This document shows, in pieces, positions 46,249 to 54,278 of a stretch of DNA of 64,000 nt. Positions within the stretch are counted from its first letter, which is position 1. Each line of letters begins with the position of its first letter. A program made the translations under genes and the position numbers. Source of the stretch: Candidatus Epilinea brevis (GTDB lineage Bacteria; Chloroflexota; Anaerolineae; Epilineales; Epilineaceae); assembly GCA_016710785.1 (NCBI GenBank), contig JADJUE010000013.1, forward strand, positions 76,737 through 140,736, written 5' to 3'. Below the pieces are notes generated by a model that saw only the letters and a list, made by a program, of their open reading frames with translations, did not search any database and had not been told where the DNA came from.

Positions 46249-47262
46249 TCAGAAGTTGCGGCTCAAGTCCATCCCGGCATAGAGCTCGGCCACCGACTTG
46301 CCGCGCCCTGATGCCTGGCGGCCGTAACCGGTGGCATCGGCGTAGCCGTTGAACATCCGCGTCCGGCGGCGGCCGAGGTCCCCGATGCGGCGTTCGTTGG
46401 CCTGGGTCCAGCGGGGGTGGTCCACCTCGGGGTTGACGTTGGCGTAGAAACCATACTCGCCCGGCGCGGCGTTCATCCACAGGCTGGTCGGCGGCTCGTC
46501 CACCAGGTCGATGCGCACGATGCTCTTGATGCTCTTGAAGCCGTACTTCCAGGGGACGACGAGGCGCAAGGGCGCTCCGTTCTGCGGCAAGAGGTCTTTG
46601 CCATACAGCCCCGTGGACAGGATGGCCAGGTCATGCATGGCCTCGTCCAGGCGCAGCCCCTCGACATAGGGCCAGCTGTAGAAGGCCGAGCGCTGCCCCG
46701 GCAGCTGTTCGGGGCGGAACACGGTCTCCAGGCGCACATGGGTCGCCTTGCCCAGGGGCTGGGCCTCGGCCAGGAGCGCGGCCAGGGGGAAGCCCTGCCA
46801 GGGGATGACCATGGACCAGCCCTCCACGCAGCGCAGGCGGTAGATGCGCTCCTCGCTGCCGAAGCGTTGGGTCAGTTCGTCAAGGTCATAGGTGCGCGGC
46901 TTGGCCACGAGCCCCCCGACATCCAGGGTCCAGGGCCGGGTGACCAGGCTGCCTGCCATGCCGGCCACGGACTCCTTGTTGGTGGAGAACTCGTAGAAGT
47001 TGTTGTAGCCGGTCACGGCTTCCAAGGGCGTCAAGGCGTCGCCAAACTCGTCGGTGGTCGACCCCGCGCGGAGCTCCAGTGGCGTGGGCTGCGCCGCGGC
47101 GCCGGTGGCGTCCGAATCCGAACCGGAGCCGCCGCCCGAGCCGCTGACGCCGCAGGCCGCCGCCAATCCGCCCAGGCCGACGGCCCCCAGCCCGGCCAGC
47201 AGGCGACGGCGGTCGAGGTACTGCTGCAGCGGGGTGATCTCCGACGAGGGGATGCGGCTCAT
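46249..47262 (-). CDS. msrP: Periplasmic Mo-dependent methionine sulfoxide reductase catalytic subunit (MsrP/YedY)
   Basis: The 337-aa sulfite-oxidase-family enzyme repairs oxidised methionine outside the cytoplasm. It has a Tat-type signal (DRRRLLAGLGAVGLGGLAAA) and a lipobox-like AAC. The Mo ligand is C145 in RLRCVEGWSMVIPW. Other YedY motifs are NNFYEFSTNKE, APLRLVVPWKYGFKSIKSIV and WTQANERRIG. The heme membrane partner MsrQ is not next to it, so electrons may come from another donor. The neighbouring divergent gene encodes a membrane-anchored thioredoxin-like protein that may contain selenocysteine. moaA is 4 kb away. Confidence 0.93.
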   Translation of the reverse strand: MSRIPSSEITPLQQYLDRRRLLAGLGAVGLGGLAAACGVSGSGGGSGSDSDATGAAAQPTPLELRAGSTTDEFGDALTPLEAVTGYNNFYEFSTNKESVAGMAGSLVTRPWTLDVGGLVAKPRTYDLDELTQRFGSEERIYRLRCVEGWSMVIPWQGFPLAALLAEAQPLGKATHVRLETVFRPEQLPGQRSAFYSWPYVEGLRLDEAMHDLAILSTGLYGKDLLPQNGAPLRLVVPWKYGFKSIKSIVRIDLVDEPPTSLWMNAAPGEYGFYANVNPEVDHPRWTQANERRIGDLGRRRTRMFNGYADATGYGRQASGRGKSVAELYAGMDLSRNF

Positions 47263-47432
47263 GCGGCCTCCTGGCGGGGGGGAAGGGGCGGGCTGTTCGC
47301 ATCCCTTGATGCGCCCGCGGCCTCCGATCGCACCCCTTGCGGCAACAGCAGCCTACGGCATGCGCTAGCATTGGGCCCCACGGCCGGCCTCACGGTGCCG
47401 ACAGCCATCACGCCCACTTGATAAGGACCGAC

Positions 47433-47846
47433 ATGTTTCGACGACTGCGACCCTACCTCCTGCCCGCCCTGCTCCTGGCCGCCTACGGCGGCTTCATGGT
47501 GAAGGGGCGGATGGGCTTGCATGCCACCGATCCAGCCACCGTCGCCCTGGCGCAAGGCCAGCCGCAACTGGTGGAGTTCTTCGCCTTCTGGTGAATGGCC
47601 TGCCAGGCCATGGGGCCCGTGGTTCACGGGCTGGAGAAGGATTACGGCGATAGGATCGGTTTCAACTACCTGGACGTGGAGGACCCGGCCAACCAGGCCC
47701 TGGCCGACCGTCTGGGTTCGCGCGGCCAGCCGCGTTTCTACCTTCTTGACGGCCAGGGCAAGGTCGTCGAATCCTGGGCCGGTCCGGTGCGCGAGGCGAC
47801 GTTTCGAGCCGCCTTCGATCGCCTGCTGGCCGGCGAAGGGGGCTGA
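47433..47846 (+). CDS. Candidate selenocysteine-containing membrane-anchored thioredoxin-like protein (UxxC)
   Basis: Read through an in-frame TGA (47592-47594), the gene gives 137 aa. The parts are an N-terminal membrane anchor (YLLPALLLAAYGGFMV), strand VEFFAFW, then Sec54-Met-Ala-Cys57, helix QAMGPVVHGLEKDYG, strand IGFNYLDVEDP, the cis-Pro segment RGQPRFYLLDGQGKVV and a final helix. The TGA replaces the first Cys of the thioredoxin WCxxC site, the usual Sec position in redox selenoproteins. A bSECIS-like hairpin lies at 47615-47631. AAGGA precedes ATG 47433. It would act outside the cytoplasm, perhaps supplying reductant near MsrP. The alternative is a TGC-to-TGA error or nonsense mutation. 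Confidence 0.72.
47615..47631 (+). promoter_or_regulatory. bSECIS-like hairpin after the in-frame TGA
   Basis: GCCCGTG-GTT-CACGGGC forms a perfect 7-bp stem with a 3-nt loop. The loop G is the first loop base and lies 28 nt after the TGA. These properties fit the bacterial SECIS model: loop about 16-37 nt from UGA, small apical loop, G in the first two loop positions. A competing hairpin, ATGGCCT-GCC-AGGCCAT (47595-47611), directly follows the TGA. Confidence 0.65.
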
Positions 47847-47848
47847 CG

Positions 47849-48340
47849 TCAGACCCTGGGCTCCGTCGCGGCCATGCCGGGTTGGTAATGGCTGTAGACA
47901 TAGACCGGGATGGCCAGATCGCCCAGGTGATGCTGGATCAGCGGCTTCACGTCCTCCCAATCCAGGCCGCCCACGCCGGTGGCCAGACGCGGCAGGGCCA
48001 AGCTGCTGAAGCCTTCCTCGATCACCGTGTGGCGCAGCGCACGCAGGGCATGGTTCACGTGTTCGGTGGAGGCCTTGCCCGGCCGAGCCCCTTCATGCGG
48101 CGCGGCGCTCTGGGTGAACAGGCTGACGATGCGCTTGCCGTCGGCGCCGGCCCAGGCCCACAACTCGCCTTCCTTGGGATGCGATTCGCGGCAGTAATGC
48201 CGGAAGTCCTTCACCATCGCCGGCCAGCGCTCGCGTAGCGCCAGGGCCAAGCCGGAGCCGAAGTGGTCGTTGGGAGCCACGCCGTGGGCTACGGCCTTGG
48301 CCTGGGAAAGGAGGATGTCGCCGCTGAGTTCGTGGATCAT
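47849..48340 (-). CDS. Macro-domain protein (ADP-ribose binding)
   Basis: The 163-aa protein starts at ATG 48340 and is a stand-alone macro domain: MIHELSGDILLSQAKAVAHG, NDHFGSGLALALRERWPAMV, IVSLFTQSAAP and LALPRLATGVGGLDWEDVKP are the conserved loops. Macro domains bind or hydrolyse ADP-ribose derivatives. There is no ADP-ribosyltransferase or DarT toxin next to it. Its stop almost touches the end of the convergent thioredoxin-like gene. The longer upstream frame (to 48628) is Arg-rich and not part of the family. Confidence 0.88.
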   Translation of the reverse strand: MIHELSGDILLSQAKAVAHGVAPNDHFGSGLALALRERWPAMVKDFRHYCRESHPKEGELWAWAGADGKRIVSLFTQSAAPHEGARPGKASTEHVNHALRALRHTVIEEGFSSLALPRLATGVGGLDWEDVKPLIQHHLGDLAIPVYVYSHYQPGMAATEPRV

Positions 48341-48615
48341 GGAGCTTGCCGTCCTCTTGGGGGTGGGAGCGAAGGGCGACCACCACCGGAGCTGCCCCCG
48401 GTGGAACCGCCGACGCCTGCGAAATTGCTCTGCCTCGCCGCTGATTGTGCCTGCCGCGATCTGACGCCGCCTCCGACTTTGGCCGGGCCGCGGCTGCGAC
48501 CTTCGGCGGATTCCCGCCTGCTGGCCAAGCCGGATCGGTCGGGTTACAATGCGCGGCGTTCGAGCGCCGGCGGGCCGATCGGCGCTGTCCCCCCACCGGA
48601 ACCCTGGATTCAACC

Positions 48616-50214
48616 ATGCTACTGACAACCAGCAACGCCCTGGGCTTCCCCCTGCTCTCCCTGATCGTCTTCCTGCCCTTGGTGGGCGCGGGGCTGCTCG
48701 CGCTGCTGCCCAAGCGCCAGGACGGTCTGATCCACGCCACGGCCCTGTTCATCGCCGGTCTGGATCTCGTGCTGGCCCTCGTCCTCTTCGGCAGCTTCGA
48801 TCGCGGGTGGGCGGACCCGGCCACCCAGAGCATCCAGCATGGCATGCGCCTGGGCGCCGGATTTCAGTTCGCCGACCCCGAGCGCCTGCCCCTGAACTGG
48901 CTGCCCGGCGGCATCAGCTACCAGCTGGGGGTGGATGGCATCTCCGTCGTGCTGGTGCTCCTGACCGCCCTGCTGGGCTTTCTGGCCCTGCTGTTCAGCA
49001 GCCTGCATGTGGGCCATCGGGTGCGCGAGTACGGCATCTGGATGCTGATCCTGCAGACCGGGATGTTGGGCGTCTTCACCGCCCTGGACCTCTTCCTCTT
49101 CTACGTGTTCTGGGAAGCCTCGCTCATCCCGATGATCTTCCTCATCGCCATCTGGGGCGGCCGCGAGCGCATCTACGCCACCTTCAAGTTCGTGCTCTAC
49201 ACCCTGGCGGGATCGGCCCTGATGCTGGTGGCCCTGGTGGCCCTCGGGCAGCTGATGGGCCGCCCGGTCTGTGGTTCGGCACCGGACTGTCATCCCTACC
49301 ACTTCTTCACCCTTCTGGCCGCCCCCAGCCTGCCGTTGGCGACGCAGGCGCTGCTCTTCGGGGCCTTCGCCCTGGCCTTCGCGGTGAAGGTGCCGCTCTT
49401 CCCCTTCCACAGCTGGCTGCCGGACGCCCATGTGCAGGCCCCCACCGCGGTGTCGGTCATCCTGGCGGGGGTCCTGCTCAAGATGGGCGGCTACGGCCTC
49501 CTGCGCTTCTGCCTGCCGCTCTTTCCCAAGGCGGCGGTGGCGGCGGCGCCGGCCTTCCTGCTGCTGGCGGTCATCGGCATCTGGTACGGGGCCTGGGTGG
49601 CCTTCGCCCAGACGGACATGAAGAAGCTGGTGGCCTATTCCTCGGTCAGCCACATGGGCATCGTCATCCTGGGCATCTTCAGCTTCAACGAGCAGGGCCT
49701 GGCCGGCGGCGCCCTGCAGATGATCAACCACGGCCTTTCTACGGGGGCGCTCTTCCTGTTGGTGGGCATGCTGTATGAACGGGCCCACAGCCGGCAGATC
49801 GCCGACTTCGGCGGGCTATGGCAGGTGATGCCACGCTTCAGCGTGGTCTTCCTGGTGGTGCTCTTCTCCAGCGTCGGCCTGCCGGGCACCAACGGCTTCG
49901 TCGGCGAATGGCTGAGCCTCCTGGGCGGCTTCCGGGCCAACATGCTGGCCGGCGGCCTGGCGGCCTTCGGGGTGGTGCTGGGCGCGGCCTACATGCTGTG
50001 GCTGTACCAGCGGGTGTTCTTCGGGCCGGTGCGCGGCAAGTCCGCGGGTCTGCCGGACCTGACGGGGCCGGAGATGCTGACCTTGCTGCCCCTGGTGGTG
50101 CTGATCTTCTGGATCGGCATCTACCCGGCCACCATCCTGCAGCCGATCCAGGCGGCGGCCACGGAATGGCTGACCTACATCGATTCGGCGGCAAGGTTGG
50201 CGGCGGGGGGGTAG
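48616..50214 (+). CDS. nuoM: NADH-quinone oxidoreductase subunit M (orphan)
   Basis: This 532-aa, roughly 14-span antiporter-like subunit of complex I pumps protons. Family features are FYVFWEASLIPMIFLIAIWG, FHSWLPDAHVQAPTAVSVIL, KKLVAYSSVSHMGIV and PGTNGFVGEW. ATG 48616 begins the first membrane span; upstream codons are not family-like. No other nuo gene is next to it. It may be a detached complex I subunit or belong to a different NuoM-containing complex such as an Mrp-like antiporter or hydrogenase. Confidence 0.92.
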   Translation: MLLTTSNALGFPLLSLIVFLPLVGAGLLALLPKRQDGLIHATALFIAGLDLVLALVLFGSFDRGWADPATQSIQHGMRLGAGFQFADPERLPLNWLPGGISYQLGVDGISVVLVLLTALLGFLALLFSSLHVGHRVREYGIWMLILQTGMLGVFTALDLFLFYVFWEASLIPMIFLIAIWGGRERIYATFKFVLYTLAGSALMLVALVALGQLMGRPVCGSAPDCHPYHFFTLLAAPSLPLATQALLFGAFALAFAVKVPLFPFHSWLPDAHVQAPTAVSVILAGVLLKMGGYGLLRFCLPLFPKAAVAAAPAFLLLAVIGIWYGAWVAFAQTDMKKLVAYSSVSHMGIVILGIFSFNEQGLAGGALQMINHGLSTGALFLLVGMLYERAHSRQIADFGGLWQVMPRFSVVFLVVLFSSVGLPGTNGFVGEWLSLLGGFRANMLAGGLAAFGVVLGAAYMLWLYQRVFFGPVRGKSAGLPDLTGPEMLTLLPLVVLIFWIGIYPATILQPIQAAATEWLTYIDSAARLAAGG

Positions 50215-50262
50215 AGGGCGGGCTGTCCCGAAGGTCCTAAGGTCCAGCAGTCCATCGTATCC

Positions 50263-50298
50263 CATGGGTTCTATGGGTTCCATGGGTTCCATGGGTCC
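50263..50298 (+). repeat. 9-bp tandem repeat downstream of nuoM
   Basis: There are four copies of CATGGGTTC with minor changes. They lie in a non-coding stretch of 487 bases between nuoM and the leftward glycosyltransferase (50215-50701). A short open frame across them would encode Gly-Ser-Met repeats but has no support as a gene. Confidence 0.8.
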
Positions 50299-50391
50299 GT
50301 TGGGTGAGATAGAACCCACTGGACAATGCCCGACTGCTAGGAAAACACACCCACCGCCATGCTTTTCCGGGCGGCCCCGCGCCCATGTCCG

Positions 50392-50634
50392 ACTCCCCCC
50401 AGGGGGAGCAGACGCCTGCTCCTCCCCCCAGCGGGGGGAGGTCGGGAGGGGGGCGCCGTGGCCGTCACCCCCGCCACCAACAGGTACCCGACGGCTCCAG
50501 CCATCCTGTGCCAGCCAGGCTTCGACCGCGAACTGATGGGCCATCGCGTCGAGCGACGGCGACAGCCACGGCGGCCCCCTCCCGACCTCCCCCGCTGGGG
50601 GAGGAGCAGGCGTCTCCTCCCTCTGGGGGAGGAG
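50392..50634. repeat. Long imperfect inverted repeat (about 70-bp arms)
   Basis: The left arm (50392-50463) and right arm (50565-50634) are reverse complements with few mismatches. Both contain GACGCCTGCTCCTCCCCC, AGCGGGGGAGGTCGGGAGGG and GCCGTGGC in the same order. The arms also fold on themselves (CTCCCCC/GGGGGAG). The 101-base centre (50464-50564) holds no recognised gene. Such paired G/C-rich palindromes resemble REP or MITE-like intergenic elements. It fills most of the gap between nuoM and the glycosyltransferase. Confidence 0.8.
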
Positions 50635-50701
50635 GGGAGAGCGTTTGCACTCGCCGGGGGGTAGGGGGCTTTTCCTTCGCTCCGTTGCAGCCCTACTTGG
50701 C

Positions 50702-51511
50702 TCAGACAAGAGGATTGCGACGCGTTCCCCATAGGGTGACCCACTCAGTCCAGGCCATGGCCAGCGCCAGGCGCAGGCCGAGCAGGCCGTCGCGGTAGCC
50801 GTGGTCGGTGATGAAGCGGCGCTGGAACTCGCGCAGGGGTTGCAGGATGAGGTTGTGCGGGCGCACGCGTACTCCGGCGGCGCGGCGGCGGCCGGCCTCC
50901 AGGCGGGCGTAGGCGCGCTGCTTGGCGATGAACTCGGCCCAGGATTCGTAGTTGATGTGCGTGAACGGGCTGTCGATGCGCCCGGTGCTGCCCTGGATCT
51001 CGGCCAGCTCGTGCACCGCGCGGGCGGGGTCGTAGTGGGCGCGGTCCACGCGCAGCAGGCGCAGCTGGTGGTCCGGCCACCAGCCGCCGCCGCGCAGGGC
51101 GTGGCCCCAGAAGAGGTTGCGGCGGGCGATCCAGTAGGCGGCGGGGGCATCGGCGTCGGCGCGCAGGGCGGCCTGGGTCACGGCCGCGGCCAATTCGGGC
51201 GGGACGCGCTCGTCGGCATCGACGAAGAGGACCCAGGGCGTGTCCACCAGGTCCAGGGCGGCCTGGCGCTGGATGCTGTAGTTGACGAAGGGCCGCGTCG
51301 CCACCCGCGCGCCGGCGGCGCGGGCGATGGCCACGGTCTCGTCGCCGCTGCCGGAATCCAGCACCAGGATGGGGCCGATGCTCCGCAGGCTGGCCAGGCA
51401 GTCGGGCAGGTGGCGCGCCTCGTTCAGGGTGAGGACGACCGCGGTGATGGTGCTGGTGGTGCCGCTGGTGCCGCTGTTGACGCGGTCAGCGCTCTGATCG
51501 CGGCCGATCAT
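50702..51511 (-). CDS. Family 2 glycosyltransferase
   Basis: The 269-aa cytoplasmic enzyme has a GT-A fold: ITAVVLTLNEARHLPDCLAS, ILVLDSGSGDETVAIA, VNYSIQRQAALDLV and the metal site DADERVPPEL. The C-terminal region (RRNLFWGHALRGGGWWPDHQ, EFQRRFITDHGYRDG) resembles WaaE/KdtX-type LPS-core or surface-polysaccharide transferases. The start overlaps the stop of the upstream glycosyltransferase gene (ATGA), so the two act in one operon with a lipoprotein gene. Confidence 0.9.
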   Translation of the reverse strand: MIGRDQSADRVNSGTSGTTSTITAVVLTLNEARHLPDCLASLRSIGPILVLDSGSGDETVAIARAAGARVATRPFVNYSIQRQAALDLVDTPWVLFVDADERVPPELAAAVTQAALRADADAPAAYWIARRNLFWGHALRGGGWWPDHQLRLLRVDRAHYDPARAVHELAEIQGSTGRIDSPFTHINYESWAEFIAKQRAYARLEAGRRRAAGVRVRPHNLILQPLREFQRRFITDHGYRDGLLGLRLALAMAWTEWVTLWGTRRNPLV

Positions 51512-52540
51512 GAATCCCCCAGGGGCGGGGCATCCATCTGGGGCGGCGCATCATCCGTGGGGCCGAGGGCCGCCGCATAGGCCGTTCGTCGCTCCAGGGC
51601 TTCTGAGCCACTCAAGGTTCCGGCGGCGAGAGCCCGCTCGTCTGCCCGCCGCAGCCGCGCGAAGGCGACCTTCAGCAGCAGGTCGACGACATCGGCGCGC
51701 CAGGCCGGCTCGTGCAGGCGCAGGTAGCGGCGGCGGCTGCGCCAGAGGATGCTCCAGGAGCGTGCCCGGAACTGGCCGCTGGCCGCCCCGCCGTGGTGCA
51801 TGACGGTGGCGGCCGGCACGCAGACGACGCGCCAGCCGGCGCGGGCGAAGCGCCGGCACCAGTCCACCTCCTCGGCGTACATGAAGTAGCCTTCGTCCAG
51901 CGGACCCACCTGCCGCAGGGCGGCGACACGCACCAGCATGCAGGCGCCCAGGACGAAGTCGACGTTGAAGGGCTTCCCGGCGCGGTAGCGGTGGCGCGGA
52001 TAGCGTCCGTTGAGGCGGGACTCCAGGGAGGCGGCGGCCCAGCCTGCCGCGCGGCGGGAAGAGGTCCAGCGCCGCCTGCGCGATGCCGGGAAAGGCGAAG
52101 GCGGCGTGCTGGAAGCCGTCGTCGGGGTAGACGAGGGCGGGGCCGGCAACGGCGATGCGCGGATCCGCGGCGGCAGCGTCCAGGAGCGTCTGTAGCGCTC
52201 CGGGTCGGACCTCGGTGTCGGGGTTCAGGAGCAGGACCCAATCCGGCGACGCACCTTGGCCGCGCGCCAAGGGGCCTAGGACGACGTTGTTGCCGGCGGT
52301 GAAGCCGCGGTTGTCGGCCAGGGCGGTCACGCGCACCCAGGGGAAGCGATCGGCCACCATGGCGGCCGAGCCGTCGCTGGAGGCATTGTCCACCACCTGG
52401 ACCTCGGCGCCGATGCCGGCGGCGTCCAGCTCGAGGCGCAGGCTGTCGAGGCAGCGGGCCAGCAGGTCGCGGGTGTTGTAGCTGACGATGACGACGGCGA
52501 GGGTGCCGGGAGGTGGGGGCGTGCTGGGGAGGGGGCTCAC
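51508..52540 (-). CDS. Family 2 glycosyltransferase (rhamnosyltransferase-like), one frameshift
   Basis: The N-terminal half (ATG 52540) has LAVVIVSYNTRDLLARCLDS, VQVVDNASSDGSAAMVA, ADNRGFTAGNN and LLLNPDTEV. The C-terminal half continues in another frame with FNVDFVLGACMLVRVAAL, GYFMYAEEVDWCRRFARAGW and VPAATVMHHGG, exactly as in intact WbbL-like transferases. The break lies near 52030-52070 in GC-rich sequence and equals one extra base. The repaired product is about 343 aa. It overlaps the lipoprotein gene upstream (ATGA) and the glycosyltransferase gene downstream. A sequencing indel is likely. Confidence 0.82.
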
Positions 52541-54232
52541 TCCCCCTCCACGGTCAGCCCCTTGATGCCGAAGGGCCCCTGGATCATGCGCACGTCCTCG
52601 TGCTGCAGGCTGAGGTAGACCTTGGTGCCGCGGCGGTTGGGGCGCTGCACGAAGCGCAGGCCCCCGGAGACCACGGTCTCGGCGCCCGGGGCCAGGCAGA
52701 GGTACAGGCGACCGGCGACGTCGCAGACGTCCAAGGTCTCCATGGCCCCCAGCTGCCAGCGGAAGGGGTAGTCCACGTCGCTCTCCAAGGCGTCGCAGGC
52801 CAGGCCGATGCGCAGGGCGCCGGGGCTGGGGGCGAAGGGTTCGGGGGCCCGGTCGGCCAGCGGAGGGAAGCAGAAGCGACCAGCCGCGTCGGCCACGGCG
52901 CGGCGCCCCTTGCCGGCGGTGGCGTCGAAGGCGAAGACCTCGGCGCCGCCGGCCGCCGCGCCGCCGGAGCGCACCTGGCCGCAGAGCGGGGCGGTGGCGG
53001 AGGTGATCGCAGCAAGGGCGTCGGTCGCCGCGGTCGCCTCGGTCGCTCGGTCGGCTCGATCGCCCCGGTTGCCGCAGTCGTCGTGGACGCGCCCGATGCG
53101 CCGGAGGCGCCGGAGGCGCTTGACCCCGCGGCCGGGCCGAAGGGATCGCGCCTGGCCGCCGCGGCCAGCGGGTCTACGGGCTGCAGCTCCAGCAGCAGCT
53201 CAGCGGTCGGGCCCTCGGGAACCCAGCGGCTGGCGGCGCGGTAGGCGACGGCAGCGTTCCCCTCGGCCGCGGCGGACGACGTGGGCCGGCCCTGGCGGGC
53301 CAGAATCCAGGTGCCGCGCGGCGCGCGCTGGTTGAAGGAGCGGTTGCTGTCGTAGACGTAGCCGGGCGGGGGGCCGAAGCTGCGCAGGGGCGTGGCCCCC
53401 ACGTTGCGCACGGTCACGGTGAACCACAGGGTGGCGCCCACGGAGACGACGGAATCGCTCCAATCGACGTCGCCGACCAGGGCCGCGCGCGGCTGGCCGC
53501 CCTGACGGATGGCCAGGGGCAGGCTCTGGCGGGTGACGTTGCCGGAGCTGTCGCGGGCCTCGGCCAGCACGAGGTAGTCGCCGTCGGGCGGCGGGGGCGA
53601 GTCGGCGTCGACGCCGCCGTCGAAGTCATAGGTATGCGGCCCCACCTGGCCGGCCTTGTCGGCCGAGTCGAGATCTTCCAGGATGTCCTGGACGAAGGTG
53701 CCGTCGGCGGTCTCGAGCCACAGGCGCACGGCCGCCGCCTCGCTGAGGCTGTAGCTGAGCTTGACGCGGTCGCCCATCCCGTCCTGGTGGGGGAGAAGCT
53801 GTCGGGCGCCAGGGCGAGGCCCTCCAGGCGCGGCGGCGTTGTATCGCCGCCGGTGATGGCCAGCGCGGCCTGGGCCTCGGCGGCCGCCGACCCGTCGTCG
53901 GGGCGGACGCTCACGCGCAGGCTGTAATCGCCATCGGGCAGCATGCGGCCGTCGATGACGCCGCCAAAGAGGGCCTCGTAGCTGCCGGGCTGCCGCGGCA
54001 GGTCGTCGCGAAAGGGATGGGTCTGGCCGTCAGGCCCGACGAGCTGGATGGTCAAGCGGGCGGGCCGGCCGACGCTGTAGCTGATGCGCGCCACATCGGC
54101 GTTGCCATCGCCGTCGGGGGTGATGGCCGCGGGCTCTACGCGCAGGTCGGACAGCGGCTGGGCGCCGCGGCAACCGACCAGGGGGAGCATGAAGAGGGCC
54201 GCAGCCGCGAATGCTATGATCTCTCGCCACAT
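52537..54232 (-). CDS. Lipoprotein with FlgD-like Ig repeats, two frameshifts
   Basis: ATG 54232 gives a lipoprotein signal (AFAAAALFMLPLVGC). Two FlgD-type Ig domains follow: ITPDGDGNADVARISYSVG to LPDGDYSLRVSV, then GMGDRVKLSYSLSEAAAVRL to PPDGDYLVLAEARDSSGN. A C-terminal beta domain (RGTKVYLSLQHEDVRMIQGP) ends the protein. The frame breaks at a G5 run (53789-53793, one base short) and again near 53020-53060 (one base short). Both repairs give continuous similarity. The stop overlaps the glycosyltransferase start, so this is the first gene of a surface-polysaccharide operon divergent from folC. Confidence 0.68.
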
Positions 54233-54278
54233 CGTAGTCGGAGCGTAGCACGGCGAGGGCGAGGACACAAGCACAACG

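Noticed and set aside
47595..47846. Independent small gene starting at the ATG right after the TGA
   Set aside because: It would begin inside a thioredoxin fold lacking the first strand and half the active site, with no ribosome site; readthrough or an intact ancestral codon explains the data better.
48619..49788. 389-codon minus-strand frame opposite nuoM
   Set aside because: Gln/His/Glu-rich low-complexity translation is typical for the antisense of a membrane protein gene; nuoM is unambiguous.
50264..50536. 90-codon frame starting in the 9-bp repeats
   Set aside because: It starts with Gly-Ser-Met repeats and runs through the large inverted repeat; no ribosome site or family match.
50392..50634. 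CRISPR array
   Set aside because: Only two arms in opposite orientation are present; there are no regularly spaced direct repeats or cas genes.
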